A DNA stretch of 64,000 nt from NCBI GenBank assembly GCA_000507305.1, contig DF239127.1, positions 248,001 to 312,000 of the forward strand. The letters run 5' to 3'. This DNA is from Breviolum minutum Mf 1.05b.01. Taxonomy: Eukaryota > Sar > Dinophyceae > Suessiales > Symbiodiniaceae. A model generated the notes under the pieces. The model had not been told where the DNA came from. It made no database searches and saw only the letters and a list, made by a program, of their open reading frames with translations. Within the stretch, counting starts at the first letter, position 1. Each line of letters opens with the position of its first letter. The position numbers were made by a program, and so were the translations under genes. Below, piece after piece: positions 53,914 through 64,000 of this stretch.

Positions 53914-54091
53914 GAGGGCGTCGGCCATGGCGAAAATGGAATGAGCAACATCTATCTATCAAATCAATCTAATACGTATACTATAGAAATATACTGTGTN
54001 GACTGAGGGCGTCGGCCATGGACGAAAATGGAATGAGCAACATCTATCTATCAAATCAATCTAATACGTATACTATAGAAATATACTGTGT
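53914..54091. repeat. 86-bp direct duplication flanking an N
   Basis: Copy one (53914-53999) and copy two (54005-54091) are the same sequence with a single base indel (GGCCATGG-C/AC), separated only by N and five bases. Most likely overlapping contig ends that were joined without merging. Confidence 0.85.
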
Positions 54092-54199
54092 AAAGTATTG
54101 TACTTTTATATGTAAGTAAATGTACGCAAATACACGTGTAGATACATAACCAAAGGATGTTTAGTTCAGAAACTTCCGAGCGACGGAGTTTCAACATGT

Positions 54200-54435
54200 C
54201 AACACCACCACATATCACCACATCACATCACATGTCAGATCACATCTCACCACATCTCACCAGACCAGATCACAACAACACCAGCTTCACTTTTCGTGAC
54301 AGGCGCAACATTTGATGATGTTGAAGTGTCACTTTTCGTGACAGGCGCAACATTTGGTGAAATTTAGGGAGATACCCGGAGCGCGAAATGTTGCATTTTT
54401 CCAAACATAATTCATCTCCAAAGCGCGAAAAGTGA
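54200..54435. repeat. CACAT-rich array and inverted/direct 28-bp repeats
   Basis: A degenerate CACATCTCACCA array (54200-54275) is followed by two identical 28-bp copies (54287-54314 and 54329-54356, beginning TCACTTTTCGTGACAGGCGC). These are followed by inverted relatives GCGCGAAATGTTGC (about 54380) and GCGCGAAAAGTGAC (about 54423). Confidence 0.7.
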
Positions 54436-55689
54436 CGTCGGCGAACAGGCGGGTGCGAGATGACCAAAATCTCCTTCCACTACAACCTGACCTTGCGCGG
54501 AGTGAAGGAAGATCTGCTTTCATCTCCCTGAACGACCTGCTTTATGCAGCCCTTAATCTCGCAAAAATTGTGCACTTAGGGTCACTTTGCGGATTCTCCG
54601 GTTTGATTTTTGACCCAGTTTTACATGCATTTGCATTCGACCTCTGAACCAAGAACCCAGTAGGTTGGTGTCCTGCGGGGACATGGTACGTACCTCGCAA
54701 CCAAAAGGAAACCTGTGACAGATCTTTGATTCAGAGCATTGATACATGTTCATACCTGATCATCTTGTGCTCATGAAAGATTGCATTTCAAGAGGAAGGA
54801 ATTAGGGGGAGAACTTGACTGCTTTGCTGATCCACTGCACATCTCCACCGGGTCATGAAGCTGAAGGGATGGGTCAAAAGCAACTCTAAGGAAGCGTTAA
54901 ATCTTCACATCTTTACAGCCGGTCCTAGCATTACAGGATCTTCATGGATATTCCTAGTTGGTACATCCCCCACATGAAGCCATCCTCCACCTTTTGATAT
55001 CTAGTCCTCTTGGCCTTATATAGCTCCTTGCTCAACAAAGCTTGAAGCATTTTCTGATAGGCCCAAAAAATTGTTATTCCTGTCTGTGCCTTCTAGGTCT
55101 GAATGTCTTCACCGATTCCACAGGACCACGGGCTCACAAGTATCTCTGCCCTGCAAACACAGATGTTCCAACACACAAGGACATTTGTCTTAGCAGACAG
55201 GGCCCCATTGTACCAACCCAAAGCAGGGGAATAATAATGACTGAAATCGACCTGCTATATTCTCATGATGCCCGTTAAACTCTTAAACTACAGGCTAGGT
55301 GCCTAGAGAATGTGCCTGTCAAGACACAGCAGTACATCACCTTTACTAAAGCAAACACGTGATGGAAACAGAAACAAAGAACAAGATCAGGAAGAACAAG
55401 AATAGGGAGCAACCGCGAAATGGCTTCAGTGGCTGCAGGCCTTTCTCTTCTTGCACCTACAAAGACAACCTGCGAAACTCAATCCGCCTCACAGTGTAGT
55501 TCTTGGCGGAACCGCCAGGTGCCCACCGCTCACACGTACCTTTTGGCTGAACATGCGGCGGGATATTTATGGCAAGTTAACATGAAGATTTGAGGCAACT
55601 TTTCAAGGTTGCTAAGTCATTCGTATCAAGGCCAGTTTTCCACCATTTCCGATAGGCAGAATCGCCCTTTGGGGAGAAATACAGTAAAT

Positions 55690-55860
55690 AACGCGGGGTC
55701 CGAGTACCCGGGCCCCAGCCCTGAACTGATCGAAAAATTGGACCTATCGGACCTCTCAAATGTCGCTATCTGTATCTGAGCAATGCGCAACTTTTCCCAC
55801 CTGAAACAGTTTTTCAAGCGCAGCGATTGCAGTGCAGGGAAGGCGTAGCTCAGACACCTT
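55690..55860 (-). CDS. Possible LRR exon
   Basis: The minus frame FPALQSLRLKNCFRWEKLRI fits the LRR consensus LxxLxLxxC. It is a single repeat, upstream of the larger LRR gene on the same strand; linkage unknown. Confidence 0.35.
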
Positions 55861-56809
55861 GCCCAGAATGTTTGGGGAGTGCCATGGATGACATGCAATT
55901 ATACAAGAAAAATGCTGAGGACAAACAGGGAAGGAAGAGGGAAGGCTTGACTTCTAAGGTAAAGCGAACTAAAGCCTCACTCTCAAAAGAGCAAGTTGCA
56001 CCAGTAGAATGATGTACAAGGATCATGCCACACATTCAAGGCCTCATGATCCCAAACTAATCACCATCAGCCTGTTTTGCCTGCTTTACACTTTACACCT
56101 GGTCCGGGCGTTCCGGAGAAGCCCGACAAGTCTCAAAGGCATGCAGGAGAGACATGCATTGCCGACGCCACGGAGCATTTCCCTGAAACATACCAACTGA
56201 GCCAACACAAATACTTCTAGCTTCACCAAAAAACATGTCACATGTCCAAGGAATGTCAGCACCGTATCCAGCACACTGCGTCGGACGCAAATTTGACTTC
56301 AAAAGGCGGTGTCAAGAGTCATTGACCTCAACACACATTCACACAATTGCCGGCCACAAAGCTGATCATGCCTTCAACCCTCAACGAAGCTTTTGGGTTC
56401 TCGTGGTTGTCGGCAATGTCAGCCCAGACATACTCGAGCTTGTGCGAATTGCTGTGCTATACGGCAAACCAGGTTGCATGGTTGCACTGTAGAATAAGAT
56501 GTCAATAATTACCCAACAGTACGTATATCAATATCATGTCATATGATGGCATATATTATCTATAGTGCAATGATGCACAATCAATTACATAAAATACTTT
56601 TTTGAATGCGTTTCACGTAAATATATAGGACGAGCTAGATATATTGGTAATTACTGGTATATATTATCCAGAGTACTAGCCAAATACAACGAGAAGATTC
56701 ATGAATTTTCAAGGTTGTTTGTACAACATTATGGCAACCTGAGTTCTTGGGAAATGAATGGAAATGATGATAAACGATGTGATAAATCACTTCTTCAAAA
56801 TTCTTTCAA

Positions 56810-56950
56810 ATGAGCCTTGAGGTCGGATTCTTAACTTCACAATCCAGAATCCACCCTGTGGCTCCTGCCAGAAGAAATGTGAGTTGAAAGCCATATCGCA
56901 AAATGCCAACGCCCAGAGTCAGCATAGTAGACCAATGTACACCAACAGCA
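56810..56950 (-). CDS. Possible membrane-protein exon
   Basis: The minus frame reads VHWSTMLTLGVGILRYGFQL followed by TFLLAGATGWILDCEVKN, with one or two hydrophobic segments. Flanking exons not found. Confidence 0.3.
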
Positions 56951-58166
56951 AGAGAGTTGTGAGAGATGTTACTTCGTTGCGATACATACATGGCTTCACT
57001 CTGGAAAGCGATATGGTCAAGAAACTCGCAAGTCTTCACTTCTCGAGTTCGCAGCATGACCACTTATAGCTTTCTATTGATGTCTGATCTTGAGTTCACT
57101 GCTAGCTTCCTGATTTTCCGCTTGAAAGATGGCACAGATAAACACTTCACAGAACTACGAACAGAAAGGCCTAACAAACTGTGATCGGAGCACAACAAAA
57201 GACAAAGCAAGCAACAGAAACGAGACACACTGCAATCAGACCAGCAACTGTTCAATACTGAGTAAATAAATGGCTGTGAAATATGCACGAAAGAAAAGTA
57301 CTAGCATTCCACACAGCACACCCAAAAGTCACCCCACGCAAAACAGGAAGTTACCCCACGGAACAAACGGCACTGGAACAGCGACATGCAAAGACCTTTC
57401 TTTAACAACAAAGCTTGTTGGAAAACCTTTGTGCCTATGTTTATGTCTTTGGTCACTTTGATCATTGTCACAAAAATTTCAGGCCAATCCGGCCATTGGC
57501 ACGCACATTACTTTAGCCAATAAGTTGTTCAAGCAAGAAAACTGCGCAAGGTCTTGGTGCCAGTTTTTTCGTCTAGATAAATCTAGCGCTAGCGCAGCAT
57601 TGACACATCAGCTATTCATCCAAAAGCAATATATAGGCATGCCAATCAACACATCGTTCCTTCATATATGAACAATCCTTGTGACTCTTTTTAGGTGTAT
57701 CACGCGGATACGCATGGCGAACTCGCGAGTCCAAGGCATTCAAATCAAAAAGCTGCTGAATTGCCAGCCAAATCATTTTGCTGTTTGCACCTCTCACAAA
57801 ATGGATCAAGCCTCTAATAGGTTCAGAGCCTTGTTTGAGTCTATATAATGATTTGGAGTGACAAAACAACTTGGTGGCCACCGTCGCATGAGACACCCTT
57901 CCCTCCGCAAAGAACTTGCCATCTCAACTGCAATGTGCAGGTAGACAAACAATGCTCATAGTAATATCCATAGAGTCATCACATGTTTGGATAGGATATG
58001 TAAGCATTATATAGTAATATTGTGAATTAGAATTTCACACGACAGAGATTTCGGAGGAAAATTGAAAATTCGTTTCAGATCATCCCTACCAAAGCAACTG
58101 TGGTCAGAAGTCTTGACTTCTCTGACTTGCTTCGGCTTTGCAAACCTTACACCATCCGCCATCCGC

Positions 58167-58660
58167 TTAATTCAAAACCCGGGCGGTTTCACGCAAGTGC
58201 CCAAGCTCATTCGACATGAGCTTCGGAAAACGGCCAGGAAGTGTGGAAGCCACTATGCTGACGAGGTTGGACAAGCTCATCCGCTCTAGCACATAGCGGA
58301 TCTTGCGGGGAGCGTGTGGTGAAACAGTACGAGTTGGGTATGATCGAATAGAAATTTCACTCTGCAGCAGCTGCAGCAACGCAGCAGCTCCTGGAAGTTC
58401 GTTGTCCTCAGCCGGCCCACTAGCAGCTTCACATTGCTTATCCAGTTTTTTGGCATATGGCCCATGATGGCCCATGGCACTCAGAAAAACAAATGCCCTG
58501 AGAAAAACAAAAACCATCACCACTCTACAGTCACCCAGCCTCCACACGCTTGCGGACAAATGGTAGGATCATTTCCAGGAAGGTCACCGATGGGAGAAGC
58601 TTCAAGAAGTCTCGTTGCTTTTTGTCAAACGAAGGAGGTCTCGTTTCCTCAAATTTTGAA
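58167..58660 (-). CDS. Unrecognised two-exon protein
   Basis: The upstream exon (about 58545-58660) reads KFEETRPPSFDKKQRDFLKL followed by LPSVTFLEMILPFVRKRVEA. The downstream exon (58167-58437) reads CEAASGPAEDNELPGAAALL, then PRKIRYVLERMSLSNLVSIV and PGRFPKLMSNELGHLRETAR, ending LN-stop. Helical, coding-like in both exons, with a clear stop. It shows some likeness to helical-repeat organelle RNA proteins but nothing diagnostic. Confidence 0.45.
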
Positions 58661-58959
58661 CATTAGGGAAATTACCCTTCCAGAAACACTGCCTCAATCT
58701 ACTTGTGATTTAGCCAAAAACAACTGTAGACTGTAGTCTATCGTTTCCACACGAAAGTCATTGCTGCCAAGAAAGTCTTGGATGAAAAAGGGCTCTACGC
58801 GAAGTCTATTGTGTGTTCTTGTTGCTTTGACTAAGCCCTACCCTTCGACCACATCCAGAAAATCCTGTCCTGAAAACTTCCCGACACCCTCATGCCTTCT
58901 ACAAAAGCAGAACAGTGCAGCAGTTCTCCCGAATGAATAGAAAAGGATTACCGAAAAAG

Positions 58960-59844
58960 CAAACAAAAGGAAGCTTGGATAAGTCTTGCAAAGTCACGTG
59001 ATGCAAGTGACAGAAACCGCAATCTGCAGCCTTCTTACATGTCCCTCGGATGAAGAGAATGCAAGGCCGGCGGCAAATAGAGGGATGGCCATAGCTGCCC
59101 GGTGAAGGAATCTCCTGATGGGTACAAGCTACCTCTTTTAGAGGATCGGCAGCTAAGCATGAAGAATGAAGAAACGTACCAAATGCGTATAGATATTTAT
59201 CTATGCCCTGTGATACATATATATTTATATATGTATATATACTGATACACACAGGTTTAAAAAAAAACTCATACTCAGACACAAGGACACTTACTGGATA
59301 ATGTGAGTGTGTATATATATATATATATTATACGCACATTATATTATAATAGATACGAGATATCTCCCTGAAATAAATTTCTCCAGTCTGTGCCCCTTCT
59401 TTGCTGCTCGCCTCAAGCTGCAGCAATGGTACGTCCTCACATTCGTCACGGGCACCAGAAACTGAAAGCTGTTGGGACCTTCGTTGCAACCTGGACACCT
59501 CAAGGCTTGAAACGAAGCGGGTAGTCTGTTTGGAAGTGATCAAGGACTTGTTCATCAAAACTGGTCTTTTTTCCTCTAATGATTTGTGCGACATGAAGCC
59601 AGCACAAGCCAGGGAGGGAGCAAACTGTGGATGGTGGTTAGGAGTTGGTGCTCAGAGGGAGAACTTCAATGCCCGCCTGCAACTCAAGATGCTTGTCTTG
59701 ATGCAATGCAGCAAGCTTGTTCAAGTCTTTCGGCAACGCTGCTTCCTTCCTAGGCAACGGGTAGGGAGCTATGTCCGCACTACAGCAATTTCTGCAAGTG
59801 CCAAAAGTGTCAAGAGTCCGGCAAAACAAAAGTGTAGGATTCAA
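58960..59844 (-). CDS. CCCH zinc-finger protein
   Basis: The exon at about 58960-59120 has SPGSYGHPSICRRPCILFIR then GTCKKAADCGFCHLHHV. This gives C-x7-C-x5-C-x3-H, the CCCH RNA-binding finger, in the short cysteine-rich form common in dinoflagellates (SxGSxxHPxxCxPC...C..CH.H). Upstream minus segments at about 59340-59590 (SRLQRRSQQLSVSGARDECE) and 59640-59800 may be 5' exons. The role is probably RNA binding; partner unknown. A TA microsatellite lies at 59210-59345. Confidence 0.6.
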
Positions 59845-60420
59845 CTTGGAGTGCGCCCCACCCAGTCAGCATTACTAAAATATGATATAGAATCTCTATA
59901 TATATATATACATATATATACAAACTACAAACATACAGTAACTATTCTTGTGAATTGCAATTCTAAGTTTCACGTATTTTCACGTATTCAGGTGTTAAGT
60001 TTAGGGGGGAGTTTAGTGTTTAGGGGACCCAAAGTACGGTGCTAAGACAAAGCAAGAGCTTCATCACTGCTGGAGAGCTATTAACTCGCTTGAAGGCAAG
60101 CGAGCATTCAATAGGCTCATCGATGAAGGTCATGTGATAGCGGAAACCAGCCATGGCGTTGTGCTGCAAGTCAGGCGTCAGTCGCGGTGGAGGACCCAAA
60201 AACGGCTTCAATGCAAATAAAGCAAGCGTTGAGATGGCAGGCTTAGAGAGACCAGCCCACAATTTCCCACAATGATTGAGTGATGGCAATCTCTCTCGAT
60301 GTGCTGAGGCTAATCAAGAGATGATGGATAGCAATTTCAAGGCCTTTGTCCCAAAGATAGAAAGAAACCCAACGCAGGTCAAAAGCAAGGAGCCTTTGTG
60401 AGTCCCCGTGCTACATTGCA

Positions 60421-62780
60421 TCACTTCTTCCAGATCACTAGTTCTTTGGTGCGACGGGTTGCAAGTTCAAGAGGAATAAGAGACGAGAGAGAGGGAAAGT
60501 GCATGTCAGATTGAGATGGGCCGCCCGAATTGCCCTCACATTCAACTAAATCAGCGCTCTTGAACTCGGAGTACTGTTTGCCAGGTTGTAGGGAAGCATG
60601 TGCGTCACTCATATCTATACAACCATATTTATGCGCAAATCATCCCAGCCGCCCGGAACCGTCCATGACATGACGGTATTGCGATTTCATTGAACATGTT
60701 TTTTCCCAAAACTGCGCGGCATCTCGATTTTGGAAGGGGTGTTGAAAGACAATAATTATAGAATATCGAATACAAATGTACAATAGTTTCACACCCCCGT
60801 GCCTCACGTATATGACGGAGCCTGTTGAGGTGCAGCCTGGGTAAGTTTTCCAAGTTTGGATACGCAGCGAGGCCAAAATTGCCTCCCTTAGAGCTGCAAC
60901 ACATTGATGGTTGGAGTAGCTGCACTTTGAAACTGTGAGGTTCACATTTTTCTTCCGTGTTTCTATATATTTCATTTCTTTCGCGGAGTTGTTTCAGAGA
61001 CAAAAAAATGGCTGCCACACCTCCAACTCCATAGACAAAGCCGCCAGTTTGCGACCAGGAACAGTCTGGCCGCATGGCATGTGTTGGGAGTATTAACAAA
61101 GTAGCACTGACAGCAGCACAGCACTCCTACTTCTATGCCGGTGCTTGCTTTCTTTGCCAAAAGGAGCACAATATAGCACAATCACTTGATTGGTTGAAAA
61201 ACCTGCAGCAGTCAGACTAACCCAAAACTAGGTGTCTGCGTGTATATATGGGGGCCGCTGTTGTCCGACAGTCATGCCGGGAAAACCTCTGCAGTCAATT
61301 CGAATCCTTACATTGTGCTCAAGCAACAAAAGTTGGACTTGCTTTAGCCAATCTGGATGCCTTCCAACTCCAAGAGTAAAACTCAACAGGGAGCGTTTGC
61401 AAACCTTGTGGCAAATCTACCAAAATCCACCCAAAATGCGTGACCATCACGTCTTGTGGTGACGAATCAGGGACAGAGATGTCCGATTCCCCGCCAAACA
61501 TGCGAGCCTGCAGATGCAGCAGCTCAACTCCATGACCTGCTACATCCTGAAATGTTCAAAAATAAGACATTTGAAAACTATTGAATTGGGCAATATAATC
61601 CGGTATGCAGCATCCGACGCTCAGAGATTCTCTGTGGTCTCTAATACTTTCAGAAATATCTCACAAACAAAGGAAGCCAATTCATTATGTTAGCAGTCGT
61701 TACGTTGTTGTGGAGAGCTGCTTCAGAACTTGAAGCACGAAAGGTGCTTGAGCGTGCCAGTTGCTGGCCTAGTTCCTCAAAGCTGAGGAGATGGAGCGTC
61801 CTAGCATTTGCAGCATCAAAGTGCAGATCCAAATGAAACTTTCAAGCGTTGGATGATCAAGTCTTTGAGGTAAACAGTGCTGGACTGTTTACCATTCAAA
61901 CGAAAAACTAACTTCAAACCAGGAGACTCTCGTGTGCACAATACAATATATACAGGTTTTCCAAGTGTGGCCGGCCAGGATTGAGAAAAACATAGCAAAA
62001 CACGGTCCTCGCCGGACACGTTGTGCACCGCCTTCATGAAAGCCTTGGGGCCCTCCACCAATCAATTGGTGTTGTAGTATTCCACCAAGAGTCGCACAAG
62101 ATCTTTCATAGCACATTCATGTTTCACTTTTATCTTTCCAACATTTTCCAACTACGATTGTTCAAGGAGCAGTTCGTGACATTTGGATACATTGCGGTTT
62201 GTAAAGAATTCATGGCCCCGAATGTATGGCAAGTTTCGTGCATCTTGCTGCCACGCCGTTATCATGGAAAGGGTGGCCAGAACACAAGCGGGGGATGGAG
62301 ATGTTTCGCACAATGATGCTGACCGTCACACAAGCGAAGCATGGTCGAAGTGCTGAGACATTTCTATAGGCCAATTTGTTCTTTTGACATATAGGCAGTT
62401 TCTCTTTTGAAACTTCCGCCCCCGGCTTGCCCGGCTCTACTTGTATAAGCATGTATATCTATATATATATATATGTGTGTGTGTGGAATCAAATGATATC
62501 TATATTAATATTTCTAATCTTACTCCAAGTATCACATGTAAGAAAGAGTCCCTAAAAAATACACTTGTTTATACATGTTTATACGACATATTCTGTGTGA
62601 ATTGCATCCACATTTCAGCTTTCTGGGACTTCAGCTATCGGCAGCTTCTAAGGTCTGCGCTCTCCTGTTGTTGGGGATTTGGCATGATTGTAGAGCATTC
62701 CGTAGCCCAAAACACAGAGAAGCATCGCACCATCCTCTCCACCTCGGTGACAAAATCTTCATTTTCTACATCATAATGAC
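60421..62780 (-). CDS. Cluster of unrecognised coding-like exons
   Basis: Minus segments with coding character but no known motif: VENEDFVTEVERMVRCFSVF then WATECSTIMPNPQQQ (about 62645-62775); FDAANARTLHLLSFEELGQQ then LARSSTFRASSSEAALHNN (about 61690-61830); MFGGESDISVPDSSPQDVMV (about 61410-61500); CVAALREAILASLRIQTWKT (about 60845-60910); and an exon opening MSDAHASLQPGKQYSEFKSA (60421-60612, possible start). They may belong to more than one gene. Confidence 0.3.
62455..62482. repeat. TA/TG microsatellite
   Basis: TATATATATATA followed by TGTGTGTG. Confidence 0.85.
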
Positions 62781-62937
62781 AATGAAATGATGCGATATGG
62801 TTTGATATGGTTTGATGATTGATGATTGATGATAAGTCTGATACTTGCTTGAAAAAGGGAGCAACTGACAGTTGGGACCGCTCGGAAGCTATGCACAGCT
62901 AGCACATCTTTTACATGTCATATGCAGAGGTTGCACA

Positions 62938-63204
62938 TCAAGTGCACCAAATCCACTCAACCAGAACCTCACTCTCTGTGCCCTTTGGGCGAGAGGAGCT
63001 AAAGCAAGTGAGCCGTGAAACGTTCCGCAGCTGTGCTGCTTCGCTGCATGCCTCGTGAATTAAATCAAAATCTGCTTGAGATTCGCGAGAACTGAGTTGG
63101 GTCTCCTCTGAAGATCCCGGAGAAGTCGCACTCGCCCCTACAGATGCTGGCATCAAGGAACTCAGAATCACAACAACTAAAGAAAATGCAATCATGAAAT
63201 ACAT
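62938..63204 (-). CDS. Possible secreted or anchored protein exon
   Basis: The minus frame opens MYFMIAFSLVVVILSSLMPA then SVGASATS, a signal-peptide-like hydrophobic stretch ending in small residues, followed by a Ser/Glu-rich segment. No domain recognised. Confidence 0.3.
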   Translation of the reverse strand: MYFMIAFSLVVVILSSLMPASVGASATSPGSSEETQLSSRESQADFDLIHEACSEAAQLRNVSRLTCFSSSRPKGTESEVLVEWIWCT

Positions 63205-63411
63205 ACATCATATACAAAACTTGCTTGTCTGTTGTGAAGGCCATCACTTTCTGCCAGGTTGGTCAGGGGAGTGAGACTATCATTTGCAAAATTCACCGTG
63301 TGAAAAAGCGATTGTTTCGTCGCCATTTTTCGCGGCTCGGATGTGCGGATGGCTCTCAAACGCTCATGCCCATGTCGTCCTCCAAGCCTTGTGGGCGTTC
63401 AAAGTTTAAAC

Positions 63412-63663
63412 TTAAACTGTAAAAAATGGCATGGCACAAGATCTGTCAGTGAAATATTTCAGACTGTCCAAGGAACCCATGGTGGGATGATGCAGCATGG
63501 CTTGATGTTGCTCCATGCTGACATCTTCCAAGGAATCCACAAAATTCAAGTGAAAGTCCGTGAGCGTTATATCCTTGGGGCAAACAGGCAAACACCAAGA
63601 AAAAAGGGGGAGCACTAGAAACAGCAAAGCAGCAAAGAAGATTCCAAGATCAGGCACGGTCAC
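63412..63663 (-). CDS. Possible secreted or anchored protein exon
   Basis: The minus frame opens MTVPDLGIFFAALLFLVLPL then FSWCLPVCPKD, again signal-like, followed by TLTDFHLNFVDSLEDVSMEQ. It may be the first exon of the gene that includes the exon at 62938, or a separate gene. Confidence 0.3.
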   Translation of the reverse strand: MTVPDLGIFFAALLFLVLPLFSWCLPVCPKDITLTDFHLNFVDSLEDVSMEQHQAMLHHPTMGSLDSLKYFTDRSCAMPFFTV

Positions 63664-64000
63664 ACAATCAAAACCTCAATTATATACATCAAAAAAACAC
63701 GGCTGCCGACATCTGAGACAAACTTGAGGGATCTTGAAGGGGGTACTCTCCGAGCATCGTTGGTATCTTGGCCAAACGGATTCTCCAATTCCTTTGCCAC
63801 CTCGTTCAAGCACCAAATGCTCTCGAAGAGCAAGAAGGAGAGAATTGGCCCTGCAATTGGAGATCGCGTGAAGACGATGACATACCTTATAAAAATCAGC
63901 TGCGAGTTTCAACAGTACATGCTGCTAAGGCTAAATGAAATTCCATCCTCTAAGAGTCTCAGAGCGATACGACAAGACCTGAAGATTTTCCACCAAGTTG

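Noticed and set aside
54200..54435. CRISPR-like array
   Set aside because: Only two direct copies and no spacer regularity; the sequence is eukaryotic nuclear DNA.

Overview
This looks like nuclear DNA of a dinoflagellate, most likely Symbiodiniaceae-like. The evidence is the style of the sequence: genes in many short exons (about 30 to 350 nt) split by introns, an exon that usually resumes with G after the acceptor AG, many introns that appear to begin with GA or GC instead of GT, abundant microsatellites, and every recognisable gene on the same (minus) strand across all 64 kb. Gene families common in dinoflagellate genomes are present: ubiquitin-like plus RCC1-type repeats, small CCCH fingers, PDZ exons and alanine-rich proteins. 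There is no bacterial operon structure, and I saw no rRNA, tRNA, CRISPR array or intact transposase. Long frames made of one or two residues are microsatellite artefacts.

Reading along the transcribed minus strand (64 kb to 1): poorly recognised secreted or membrane-type exons (60-64 kb); a small CCCH zinc-finger protein (about 59 kb); an unrecognised two-exon gene (58.2-58.7 kb); possible membrane and LRR exons (55-57 kb); a leucine-rich-repeat protein (49.5-52.3 kb); a ubiquitin-like/RCC1-type protein (45.4-48.3 kb); a PAF-acetylhydrolase-like esterase (41.7-43.6 kb); a 17-kb glycogen/starch phosphorylase gene (22.17-39.1 kb); an EAAAK-type alanine-rich protein (21.5-21.9 kb); unrecognised exons (19.7-20.9 kb); the SUMO E1 subunit SAE1/AOS1 (15.1-19.04 kb); unrecognised exons (11.8-13.6 kb); a coiled-coil protein (9-11.2 kb); a PDZ protein (6.7-7.5 kb); a HEAT-like exon (6.1 kb); a ubiquitin-like domain (3.4-5.1 kb); a Rab-like GTPase (1.8-2.8 kb); and a coiled-coil exon at the end.

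The most striking feature is the phosphorylase gene. I could place 37 exons that join in frame into an almost complete family protein. Two of its introns appear to hold whole genes on the same strand. An amidohydrolase-2 family gene lies in the 2.0-kb intron that splits the conserved DIQ/IKRIHEYKRQ segment. An importin-beta (karyopherin beta-1) gene lies in the 6.6-kb intron that splits the conserved SGTSNMK/FVMNGG segment. The alternatives are misassembly or recent insertion.

Introns also carry at least three families of short inverted-repeat elements (MITE-like, possibly introner-like) and very long trinucleotide arrays. Single Ns mark joins, several of them inside repeats. Exon limits below come from reading splice sites and protein-family conservation by eye. 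Where I could not find a family, I describe the exon and leave the function open.
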